NCBI GenBank assembly: GCA_028680705.1
Contig: JAQUJY010000003.1
Coordinates: 1 to 64,000 of the forward strand
Direction of reading: 5' to 3'
DNA from: Bacteroidales bacterium
GTDB lineage: Bacteria; Bacteroidota; Bacteroidia; Bacteroidales; Tenuifilaceae
DNA: 64,000 nt
Within the stretch, counting starts at the first letter, position 1, and each line of letters begins with the position of its first letter. The notes under the pieces are model-generated. The model was not told where the DNA came from, did not search any database, and was given only the letters and a program-made list of their open reading frames with translations. Of this stretch, positions 37,201 to 45,500 are shown piece after piece. The position numbers and the translations under genes were made by a program.

Positions 37201-37362
37201 TTACCTGCCAAATACTCAGCAAATATTAGGCGCGATATGGAGTTGAACCTATACATACTGCAAGAGCTATACAGCATGGCTAACGCCTACGAAAGAGGAG
37301 AGCACAAAACGGAACTAGAGGAACTCTTTAGCATATTAGAAACTAACTTAGGAAATGTTTAA
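34294..37362 (+). CDS. DUF2723 membrane protein (TMEM260-like, candidate protein O-glycosyltransferase)
   Basis: 1022 residues. The N-terminal half has about twelve transmembrane helices, including FWDCGEFIASGYKMEVGHPPG with an acidic loop resembling the catalytic loop of GT-C glycosyltransferases. The C-terminal half is hydrophilic and probably periplasmic, with TPR-like helices near the end. DUF2723 is common in Bacteroidota; its human relative TMEM260 is a protein O-mannosyltransferase, so a lipid-linked sugar transferase for surface proteins is plausible. The downstream deacetylase gene overlaps its stop by 8 bases, so the two are translationally coupled. Confidence 0.85.
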   Translation: MQHLNQKQLSKLNIIFGWLAFLIAAIVYIMTIQPTASFWDCGEFIASGYKMEVGHPPGAPFFMLLMRLFTMLAPTTELIPVFANTLSALASAFTILFLFWSITHLARKMVDIKNDTITYTQTILIIGAGLVGALAYTFSDSFWFSAVEAEVYATSSLFTALVFWAILKWENVAHEPHANRWLVLIAYLMGLSIGVHLLNLLAIPAIVMVYYFKKYTVTPWGIVKALAISVLLLLIMMYGVVQGFIVLASKFELLFVNVFGLPYKSGVLFYLMAIIAAIVWGIIYSHKKAKPVLNTILVSFAVIIIGYSSFAVIVIRSSAKPPMDQNSPNNMFSLLYYLNREQYGDRPLVVGQAFDAPVVDRKNGKPQYIQKDGKYAIAAYKTEVKYDSRFTTPFPRMYSSESSHIDAYKKWSNFSGRSIRITNRSGEPEVKQIPTFGENLRFFFSYQIGHMYWRYFMWNFAGRQNDLQGHGEITKGNWISGIPFIDSARLGPQSELPSTLKGKAHNRYFMLPFILGLVGIWVHYMKNKKDFWVVTLLFVLTGIAIVVYLNQTPYQPRERDYAYVGSFYAFSIWIGLGVIGLYQVIRRALSGPAGAVVTTAVALVFVPGLMAAENWDDHDRSGNYIPVDFAYNALKTCEPNAIIFSYGDNDTFPLWYAQEVEEYRTDVRVSNLSYLRADWYVSQMLRKAYSSDPLPASMTLDKYVNGTRDVVLATDRLSQPLDVKRAVDFMLSDKAETKMNSPFERDQTIDFFPTRNLYLPVDKEIIEKKKVVSQNKLSQVVDTMSWRLPSNYMFKDGLFLMDLMAHNNWERPMYFAVTVSTDTYQNLDKYFQMEGLAYRIVPIEAPKVGGKYGSVDTERMYNNLMNEYSYRSIADEKVYINENGGRIVSNYRNIFGRLARDLIAEGKADSAIAALDKCMEVVPQKTMPFNFFVLSLIESYYKAGSIEKGTQHSRVYMEQCAEELVYYLSLPAKYSANIRRDMELNLYILQELYSMANAYERGEHKTELEELFSILETNLGNV

Positions 37363-37966
37363 TCTTAGTCCACCAAAGTTTTTCACCGACCTCTTCCCGG
37401 GTCTAACCTGGAGATACCCTGAAGAGGACAACAAGGTATATATAACCTTTGATGATGGACCAACCGAGGCTATTACACCCTGGGTTCTCGATACGCTTAA
37501 ACAGCACAATGCCAAAGCCACTTTTTTTTGCTTAGGCAAAAAGGCTGAGATGCATCCCGAGATTTTCGAGCGCATTAAAGCAGAAGGGCATGCTGTTGGC
37601 AACCACAGCTACAGCCACCTTAAAGGCTGGGAAAACGGAACAGGGCAATACGTTCAGGATATTGACTTGGCCAACGATATTATTGGTTCTACCCTATTCC
37701 GCCCGCCCTACGGGCGCATAAAGATAAATCAGGTGCGCATACTTAAAAAGCGTTACAAAATAATTATGTGGAGCCTGCTGAGCATGGACTATAGTCGTTG
37801 GATTACCCCCAAACGATGCGCCAAAATTGTTGTCAACAACTTACGCGCTGGCTCCATCGTCGTTTTCCACGACTCAATAAAGGCCGAAAAGAACATGAAA
37901 TATGCACTTGTAAAACTCCTTGAAGAGGTGGAAAGAAGGGGGTTGGAGTTTGGGGTGGTGGATTAA
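37355..37966 (+). CDS. Polysaccharide deacetylase family protein (NodB domain)
   Basis: 203 residues, one NodB homology domain. The metal motifs are visible: TFDDGP near residue 30, HSYSH near residue 88 (H-xxx-H), and RPPYGR near residue 112. It removes N-acetyl groups from an N-acetylglucosamine-containing glycan such as peptidoglycan or a surface polysaccharide. No signal peptide is obvious. It starts 8 bases inside the DUF2723 gene and its TAA overlaps the stop of the convergent glycosyltransferase gene in a shared TTAA. Confidence 0.9.
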   Translation: MFNLSPPKFFTDLFPGLTWRYPEEDNKVYITFDDGPTEAITPWVLDTLKQHNAKATFFCLGKKAEMHPEIFERIKAEGHAVGNHSYSHLKGWENGTGQYVQDIDLANDIIGSTLFRPPYGRIKINQVRILKKRYKIIMWSLLSMDYSRWITPKRCAKIVVNNLRAGSIVVFHDSIKAEKNMKYALVKLLEEVERRGLEFGVVD

Positions 37967-39036
37967 AAGCCGCCAATTATCTCTAAATTTTGCTTTATAA
38001 AAGTTTCCTCATTAAAAAAGCGCACCTTATTTAATGTACTTTCAGACATTCTTTTATATATATCCTTGTTTGTAAGGATCAAATTTAAGTAGTCACTAAC
38101 TTTTTCTCTCTCTTTTGAATCAACTTGATAACCATTTACATCATGTTCAACAATTTCTGTGATTCCGCCAACTTGGGGTACTATTGCTGGTAAACCATAC
38201 GCCATACCTTCTAGTACGGTTAGACCAAAGGCCTCAATACAGTTATCACTATGCGATAGGTTTACAACTAAATCGGCCCATTGATAATGTTTGTTAAGAT
38301 TTGACGAGGGCCCATACACTTCAATATTTGATTGTAGGATAGTTTTAGTAAAATCTTTAACCTGCTGTTTAGATGTATTTAAAACTAAACGGAACTCAAA
38401 ATATGGGTTATCACTTGCTAGAGTAATAAATTGATCAAGTCCTTTATAATACTTGAGCGAGGAAACCATCAAAACATTTTTATGCTCATTTGTTAACTTT
38501 TTAAACCCCTTAGAACTTTCAATAAAACTTTTCTCAAGTGCGTTATAAACAACGTGTGCTCGCCCTTCTCCTTTATGTTCCTGATGCTTAAGGAATTCGG
38601 ACACATAAATTGTATCGCTGGCTGTTATTCTAGCAATTTTAAATAAGAATTTTTTAAATAATTTTGGATTAACTGACGTCTCGTGAATATGGTATATTAC
38701 CCTGCAGCCCTTTAACTTACCTGCAAGAGCTGCAGCAAAAGGTAAAACGGTATTAACATAAATAATTTCATTTTTTTTTGCTCCCCAACAAATTCTACAA
38801 AATAAATTTATCTGATTTAAAAAGTAAACTAAAAGCCTCACAAATGAATTATTGTAAAACCTATAACGCACATTACAGTAGGCAACATCCTGTATATTTG
38901 AAAGGAAACCTACACGTTTAATGTTTGTATAAACAACAACCTGATGGCTATGCTGAATCCATATCTTAATTAATTGTGAAAGAACCTTAGGGCTTCCACT
39001 AAAATCATTTAAAAGATGAACAGCATAAATCTTCAT
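37963..39036 (-). CDS. Glycosyltransferase family 4 protein
   Basis: 357 residues. N-terminal domain begins IYAVHLLNDFSGSPKVLSQL; C-terminal domain has LMVSSLKYYKGLDQFI and the E-x7-E nucleotide-sugar motif EAFGLTVLEGMAYGLPAIVP. This is the GT-B fold of GT4. Last gene of a leftward, A+T-rich polysaccharide operon, 3 bases after the next GT gene. Its stop shares TTAA with the convergent deacetylase. Donor sugar unknown. Confidence 0.88.
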   Translation of the reverse strand: MKIYAVHLLNDFSGSPKVLSQLIKIWIQHSHQVVVYTNIKRVGFLSNIQDVAYCNVRYRFYNNSFVRLLVYFLNQINLFCRICWGAKKNEIIYVNTVLPFAAALAGKLKGCRVIYHIHETSVNPKLFKKFLFKIARITASDTIYVSEFLKHQEHKGEGRAHVVYNALEKSFIESSKGFKKLTNEHKNVLMVSSLKYYKGLDQFITLASDNPYFEFRLVLNTSKQQVKDFTKTILQSNIEVYGPSSNLNKHYQWADLVVNLSHSDNCIEAFGLTVLEGMAYGLPAIVPQVGGITEIVEHDVNGYQVDSKEREKVSDYLNLILTNKDIYKRMSESTLNKVRFFNEETFIKQNLEIIGGF

Positions 39037-39039
39037 AAT

Positions 39040-40197
39040 TTAAGAATTGAGTATAAAACGGATGAATTTTTCTGCTATTAAAGTAGCATTAAAATGTTCC
39101 TCAGCAAATATGCGTGCATTATGCCCAAGTTCACGTCTCTTTTCAAAATTTAAAAGAAGAAAAATAATTTTTTCACTTATCTCATTGGGTGTTTCAGCAA
39201 AAAAGCAATGAATATTATTTTTAAGACCTAGAGAAACTATAGCCTCAATAGGTTTAACAATACACGGCAACCCACAGGCCATCGCTTGTAAAACAACATT
39301 TGGTGTTCCTTCCGCTTTTGCAAAATGAATGAATATATCACTCGCTACAAGATAATCTTCCGGGTTTTGTTTTTGACCTATTAGTTTCAGCTTCGTTTTA
39401 TTGTTATTTATCAGGTACTTTTTCACAGAATATATCTCTTCTCCATTAGCCTTACTCCCCCATAAATAGGGATTAGGCTCATCTGAACCGAGAATAATCC
39501 AATTATAATCCAAATCTATTTTACTCAAGACATCAGATACTTCAAAATATCCTTTTCTTATGCATAAGTCCCCAATACTGCAAATTGTTGGTATGTTTTT
39601 GGGCAGGTTTTCTCTCTCTTTTATTGTGGATTTTAGATTATCATCAAAACACGGCTTGAAAACAGTTAGATCAACACCCTGAGGGCTAGCAAATACTTTT
39701 GATGGCAATAATCCCGATTTTACCCACATATCCTTTAGCGCTAAATTAATAGCAAAGTAAAAGTCAATTTTTTTAAGGAGTAATCTAAAAAATATAGGAT
39801 GTTTTCTTTTTAATGTTAAACTGTCATCTAACCCTATTAGTGTAGATCTGTATACGAGCTTTTTTTTATAAAACAATCCTACTAGTAAGATCAACCAAAA
39901 GCCTAGCATACGACCATATACTATAATCAAATCACATTCATTTATAATAAATAAAAGATTTTTTACATAAAAATATCTTGATTGAAGTTTATTAAAAAAA
40001 CTATTTTTTAAATAATAAGATCGAATAATCTCTATATGATTAACTATAGATTTAGGAGGATATACATTATTCGGATTTAAACTAAGGATTGTTATGCGGT
40101 TACCCAACTTACTTAATTCCTGTGCAAGTGTATAAGCACTGTTTCCATCCCCTGAAATTATTGGGGGAAAAAAGGAGCAACATATAATAATCCTCAT
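39040..40197 (-). CDS. Glycosyltransferase family 4 protein
   Basis: 385 residues, GT-B fold. The N-terminus is IIICCSFFPPIISGDGNSAYTLAQELSKLG; the C-terminal half has ICSIGDLCIRKGYFEV and the motif EGTPNVVLQAMACGLPCIVKP, in which the second acidic residue of E-x7-E is replaced by Gln. It belongs to the leftward GT/sulfotransferase operon (10 bases after the next upstream GT, 3 before the downstream one). Sampled sequence is about 28% G+C, well below flanking regions. Confidence 0.87.
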   Translation of the reverse strand: MRIIICCSFFPPIISGDGNSAYTLAQELSKLGNRITILSLNPNNVYPPKSIVNHIEIIRSYYLKNSFFNKLQSRYFYVKNLLFIINECDLIIVYGRMLGFWLILLVGLFYKKKLVYRSTLIGLDDSLTLKRKHPIFFRLLLKKIDFYFAINLALKDMWVKSGLLPSKVFASPQGVDLTVFKPCFDDNLKSTIKERENLPKNIPTICSIGDLCIRKGYFEVSDVLSKIDLDYNWIILGSDEPNPYLWGSKANGEEIYSVKKYLINNNKTKLKLIGQKQNPEDYLVASDIFIHFAKAEGTPNVVLQAMACGLPCIVKPIEAIVSLGLKNNIHCFFAETPNEISEKIIFLLLNFEKRRELGHNARIFAEEHFNATLIAEKFIRFILNS

Positions 40198-40207
40198 TTT
40201 AATATAC

Positions 40208-41353
40208 TTAGTATAGTCCTTCTATAATTTTATTGTATAACCTCTCAAACGAGAAACTTTCCACTGCAATCATCCTTGATTTAACTCCTATAGTTTCCCT
40301 TTCAGCCTGAGAATCAAGAAGTTTTTCAATCTGCCGCTTAAAATCATTCGTTTCCTCGCAAAAGTAAGCATTATCAAATAATGGCCAGTTGTCAACTCCT
40401 TCCATCTTTCTACTTATAATTGGCACACCGCTTGACATAGCCTCTAAAAAAGAATTTGGAAGTCCCTCTTGCTGGGAAAATGACAGAAAAATATCTGCAA
40501 TCTGATAAAAATAGTGCGGATTATTCTGGTATCCCATAAATAGTATCTTGTCTCCTAGTAATTTTTTTCCTCCCATATGGTGATCTGTAATATCATTGTT
40601 CTTATTCCAAAAATAAAATTTGGAGGAGGAATCCAACTCCCCCAAAATAATATAAATAAAATCCTTTTTAATACTGCTTAATACTCTAAATATCTTATCG
40701 TAACCCTTTCTTAAAGTTAAATTGCCAACACTTAATATTATGGGAACCTTATTCGATATACCCAAACATGATTTAACATGTAGTTTATTTTTAGCCACCA
40801 ATGGTGAATACTTTTGTATATCAACTCCCTGAGGAGTAGTCAAAATTTTAGTTTTATGATTCTTGTATTTATCAATCCACCGCTTTTCAAATTCTTTGTT
40901 AATAGCAATGTACAATGAAATTTTTCCCAGCAAATTGTACCTAAGTTTACGTTTTATATATGAGCCAGCACTGGTTAAAGACTCAACATCATCTGCATTT
41001 AGTAAAGTAGAACTGAAGATTATTTTTTTATTTAAAATCCAAGAAATAAAAATAACAATTAAAAAATTTGAAAAGGAACCAATAATGTAGACAATATTAG
41101 TTTTGTATATTGCAGGCAATGCTTTAATAATGAATGATATTTTAAAAAGAGCATTATTAATAACCCCCTTTTTCCTTAAACGGATTCTAATATCGTAATG
41201 ATTGGTTTCTTCAGGTTTATAATTAGTGAATGAAATAGTTCTTACTTCTTTGTTTATTGATCTTAAAAAACCAGCAAAGTTTTGGGCATTTTCTCCAGCC
41301 CCTGCTCTAAAAGGTGGAAGAAATGATGTGAATATTAACCAATGATGTTTCAA
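40208..41353 (-). CDS. Glycosyltransferase family 4 protein
   Basis: 381 residues, GT-B fold. N-terminus LIFTSFLPPFRAGAGENAQNFAGFL, C-terminal ILSVGNLTLRKGYDKI and EGLPNSFLEAMSSGVPIIS (E-x7-E). It resembles its neighbour at 39040-40197 in overall plan, consistent with duplication inside the cluster. 10 bases from genes on both sides; same operon. Likely adds a sugar to a surface polysaccharide or glycolipid. Confidence 0.87.
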   Translation of the reverse strand: MKHHWLIFTSFLPPFRAGAGENAQNFAGFLRSINKEVRTISFTNYKPEETNHYDIRIRLRKKGVINNALFKISFIIKALPAIYKTNIVYIIGSFSNFLIVIFISWILNKKIIFSSTLLNADDVESLTSAGSYIKRKLRYNLLGKISLYIAINKEFEKRWIDKYKNHKTKILTTPQGVDIQKYSPLVAKNKLHVKSCLGISNKVPIILSVGNLTLRKGYDKIFRVLSSIKKDFIYIILGELDSSSKFYFWNKNNDITDHHMGGKKLLGDKILFMGYQNNPHYFYQIADIFLSFSQQEGLPNSFLEAMSSGVPIISRKMEGVDNWPLFDNAYFCEETNDFKRQIEKLLDSQAERETIGVKSRMIAVESFSFERLYNKIIEGLY

Positions 41354-41363
41354 TATATTATAT

Positions 41364-42293
41364 TTAAATGGGGTATTTGTGCTCTTCTATACCTTTAATA
41401 TTGTGCTTTATTATAAGATTTCTATTTGTCTCCCTATAATAGTCTAAGACAGTATTATAATCCTTTTTTGAAAGATGATTATGAATTTTAATCGAATCCC
41501 CAAAAATTTTGAATCGATTAAGAATTTTAATCGTTCTAAATGAAATAGATAGCATATGAGGTATATGCCAAATGTAATGTTTTTCATACTTAGGCCCTGC
41601 TGTGAAGCTATTTAAAAATCTTTGTAAAAAAATCAAGCCACTTCTAATCCCCTCATTTTTTTTCCCGTAGGATAATTTGTTTAGATCAATTTGAAAATTA
41701 AATTTTTTTGAAAATTCTTCACAAAACTTTTTTGGATCCTTAATAAAGTCCTCGTATAAAAATATGTGAATGTTGGATTTACCAAAAAGTTCTTTATAAA
41801 ACTGAATAATTACATCATATTTAAGTAGGGACATATTATCAAAAGATGTTGCATTAGTCCATTTAGTAACCCTAGGATGTCCAAATAAGTAATATTTTAA
41901 ATTATAAGTCCCCCCATTTGACTTTAAATACTGCGAATACATTGATGATAACATAGTTTTCTGATTTCTAATAAAGATAACAATCTGAGGATTCTCAACT
42001 AGACTCTTAATCCTATACGCAAAATCCTTTATTTGAAAAAAATTACGGGCTAGGAATCCTTCATCGGAAAGTATAAATAATTCTTTCTGGTTTTGTGTAA
42101 ATTGCTTATTTATTACCTTCTTTACTTCTTCACCTGAAAACAGCAGTGGATTCTGACTTAAAACTAAAGGCCTTAAAATTTCTGCTCTTGGCAGAAAAAA
42201 AGCATTAGAAACATATGGAAAAAAATTATACTGAAACCAAGTTGTAGCTGTCTTAGGAAAACCAATGTGAATTATTGTATTTGGATGAGGCAT
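41364..42293 (-). CDS. Sulfotransferase-domain protein
   Basis: 309 residues. The N-terminal segment IIHIGFPKTATTWFQY matches the 5'-phosphosulfate binding loop (PSB) that grips PAPS in sulfotransferases. A later EDFIKDPKKFCEEFSKKF is a typical segment of this group. Together with three glycosyltransferases downstream, it suggests a sulfated surface glycan. It is the first gene of the operon, about 240 bases after the predicted leftward promoter. PAPS synthesis genes are not in the window. Confidence 0.85.
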   Translation of the reverse strand: MPHPNTIIHIGFPKTATTWFQYNFFPYVSNAFFLPRAEILRPLVLSQNPLLFSGEEVKKVINKQFTQNQKELFILSDEGFLARNFFQIKDFAYRIKSLVENPQIVIFIRNQKTMLSSMYSQYLKSNGGTYNLKYYLFGHPRVTKWTNATSFDNMSLLKYDVIIQFYKELFGKSNIHIFLYEDFIKDPKKFCEEFSKKFNFQIDLNKLSYGKKNEGIRSGLIFLQRFLNSFTAGPKYEKHYIWHIPHMLSISFRTIKILNRFKIFGDSIKIHNHLSKKDYNTVLDYYRETNRNLIIKHNIKGIEEHKYPI

Positions 42294-42483
42294 ATTAAAT
42301 AAATTGATGAAAGTTATAAAACTTTTGACTCCCTGCCTTTTTTAGGCTACTAACAGTCAAATCTGTTCAATAAAGCATATATTGAAGCCAACCCTAAACT
42401 AGCCGTAACCTACTGCATGTCAGGTGGCTGGTTTTGCGCAATACTTGAACTATTTTGAACAATAACAACTTAAGATAAAATTC

Positions 42484-42544
42484 GTTACCTTTGATATGCG
42501 TAATGAGTTTACTTTAAATTTATTATTCACATATCAAAAGTAAC
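42484..42544. repeat. 15-bp inverted repeat between the polysaccharide operon and T9SS cargo gene
   Basis: Left arm 42484-42498 and right arm 42530-42544 are inverted copies with one mismatch in fifteen, separated by 31 bases. Both arms contain TTTG; parts of both predicted promoters fall within them. The spacer is very short for a phase-variable invertible promoter. Confidence 0.6.
42490..42522 (+). promoter_or_regulatory. Predicted rightward promoter of the T9SS cargo gene
   Basis: TTTG (42490-42493), 21 bases, TAAATTTA (42515-42522). The -33 box is exact, the -7 box lacks the final G. Predicted start near 42526, about 60 bases before ATG 42587. Faces the leftward promoter at 42535-42566. 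Confidence 0.4.
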
Positions 42545-42566
42545 ATAGAAAAAATGATAGTACAAA
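42535..42566 (-). promoter_or_regulatory. Predicted leftward promoter of the sulfotransferase/GT operon
   Basis: On the minus strand: TTTG (42566-42563), exactly 20 bases, TACTTTTG (42542-42535). Both elements match the Bacteroidota consensus exactly. Predicted start near 42531, giving a leader of about 240 bases. It overlaps the first possible ATG (42554) of the rightward gene. Confidence 0.65.
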
Positions 42567-42586
42567 TAAAAACTGCTAAAAACAGA

Positions 42587-45500
42587 ATGATGAAAATACT
42601 TCTGTTTTCATTAATTTTTTTCTGTATTGCATTCCAAGTGACTAGGACTTCTGGAAGCAATTGGGATTTTGCTCTGCACTTAAGTGGGGATGGCAATACC
42701 GAAATAAATACTGTCGAATATTTTTTTGATGCCCAATTTATAGCAGGGCAGTTCTCTGGTAATCTGAATTTCTCAAATTCAAGCATTGTATTAAATTCCA
42801 CTACAAATGCTGCATTTGTAGCTAAAGTTCAAGGAGGTAACTTGATCTGGGCAAATAAAATTGGAGGAACAATAGGTACAATAAACGGATCAACTATTGA
42901 TACTGAAGGAAACTTTTATGTTATAGGCGCTTTTGACGGAATATGTACATTCTACAGCCAAAATCCTGCTGATAACGTAGATTTAATTAGTGCGGGTGAC
43001 AATGATGGTTTTATTGCTAAATATGATGGCAATGGTAACCTTATCTTTGCATGGCAGGTTGGGCAATCAGCAACCAGGAATAGAAGTTATGATGCAGTAA
43101 TTGATGATAATGGAAATATTTATGTAGGTGGCTTTTGGCGAGGGGGTACAATAACCTTTTCTCCAACTATAACTTTAGATTATAGTTCGTCTTACACCTG
43201 GAGTGAGGGTTATTTGGTAAAATATTTACCAGATGGTCAAATTGACTGGGTAAAACACCTAAAGGGTGGTGACGGAGGAGCTGCAAGAATTGATGGAGGA
43301 TTATCAATAGGTTATAATCAAGATATTATAGCATCAGGAGCTTTTAGAAAATCTATGATTGTTGATGCCATTGAGGTAACAGCAAATCTATCTGGCACTC
43401 AAGATCAGTTTTTAATAAGTTTTTCTCAAAATGGGACAACTAACTGGATTAGGACAATTACCAATGCTTCAGTTGTATCTCCTGGAAACACCATCTGTAC
43501 TGATCCCTCTGGTATTTATGCATCTGGTACTTTCAATTTAGTCGCCCTTTTCAATAACTCAACTGGTTTAGATCCATATTCAGTTACCACACGCGGTGCT
43601 TACGATGGATTTATTGCTAAATATAACTATAATGGAGATATTATTTGGTTAAAACAAGTTGGAGGTACTGGTAACGACAAAGTTCTTTCTCTTAACGCAA
43701 AAAATAGCGTTCTAAGTTCTTCGGGTTATTTTAGTGGGACTACATTAATAGGAGAATCTATACCAACACAGGACACCTTAGTAAGCCAGGGCTTTCAAGA
43801 TGGTTTTCTTATTAACTATTCCACAGACGGAATACCACTTAGTAGCGTGTCACTTGGGGGCTCAAAAGATGACGAAACAGACGTTACCAAACTTACTCCC
43901 GAAGGAAACTCAATAATTGGAGGCTATTTCCTCTCACCTTTAATCTCTTTTGGATCTGATGAGTTTGAGAATACAACAGGTACCTCAGATGGTTTCCTCG
44001 CCCAACACATCAACATTCATATCCTACCAACAATTTCCGAGATTACATGCAGCGATGCAAACGATGGAGCCCTTAGGCTCGAAGTATTTGGTGGTGGACA
44101 AGAACCCTACACATACGAACTAAACAAAGTAGATGATACCGTAATTGATGCTGGAACATACACAGGTACTCTTAACTTTACTGACCTTGAAAGTGGAGTA
44201 TACAGATTTGTGGTTACTGATGCCTTGGGCCGAATTGTTACTAAATTTTATCACCTTGTAGCACCTGAGCCCATAGTAATTGATGGAACGATTACCAATG
44301 TTACGGGCTGCTATGGCAATGAGAATGGCGAGATTAGCTTATCCGTTTCAGGTGGGGTTGGCGACTACACTTTCTTCTGGGATACACCCAATGGCTATGG
44401 TCTTGTTCCCAATGCTCAAAACCAAGGCTCATTAGCAGCAGGTAATTACGTAGTTACCATTACCGATGCTAATGGATGTATAAGTTCTGAGAGTTTTGAA
44501 ATTCTCCAACCAGATAGAATTAACTTTGAAGGAAGCATTGTAACCAAAAATACTAGTTCAGACCCAGAAAATCCGAATGGTTCCATTACCCTTACAGTCA
44601 ACAATGGAATTGAACCCTACACTTGTAGTTGGAAAGGACCCAATGGATTTACATCTTCCAGTCAAAATTTAGCTAGCATAAGAGGCGGAACCTATATTCT
44701 TAGTTTTGAAGATGCAAATGGATGTCAAACTGACACAAGCTTTAACATTGGCGATGAAAAACTCTTTAATGCTATAATTACACAAACCACAAACCCTAAA
44801 TGCAAAGGAGGCAATGATGGCACTGCAACGGTTGACTTTGAAAATATTACTGGTGGTATATCTATAGTTTGGAGCAACGGACAAACAGATGTGCTAACCG
44901 CAACAAACCTAAGTGTTGGTCACTATTCTGTAACGCTTACTGACGATATGGGAACTCCTGGCGATACCAGCGATGATGTTGTGATTACGCTTATGCCTGT
45001 TCTTATCGGAGAACCCGATTTTGCGCTTGGAGTAACTCCAACAGTCACAAAAACTACTTGTCCTGCAGATAACAATGGATCTATACAGCTCACTGTAAAC
45101 GGATGGTCTCAACCCTATGAATACGATTGGAGCACTTCCGATGGCAGTGGGGTTATCAATGGGATTAAGGATCAATTTGGATTAACTGTGGGTTCATACT
45201 CTTACGCTGTTACCGATAAGTATGGTTGCGCAGTTGGCTCATCTGTAAATCTATCCTCAAATTATTCCGCTCCGTCGTTTACTTTTGATGTAAGCCCGAG
45301 CAATAATGTTTGCGAAGGCACTGAAGTAGTCTTTAGTACTTCAGTCGGATTCAGCTACCAATTCTACATCAACGATGTACCACAAGGTGACTTTAGCTCG
45401 ACTAACACATTAACCATTACTGAACCTGCTGATGGCATGCGGGTAAAGGCAGTGGGCATGAATACAGCAGGATGCACTGGCGAGAGCGAAGAGATTGTCT

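Noticed and set aside
42484-42544. Invertible, phase-variable promoter
   Set aside because: Bacteroidota invertible promoters usually span one to a few hundred bases between arms; here the spacer is 31 bases, and no serine or tyrosine recombinase gene is nearby. An operator or overlapping promoters is a better reading.
42554-42586. Start of the T9SS cargo gene at the first ATG (42554)
   Set aside because: That ATG lies inside the predicted leftward promoter and gives an unusual charged start; ATG 42587 begins a clear signal peptide.
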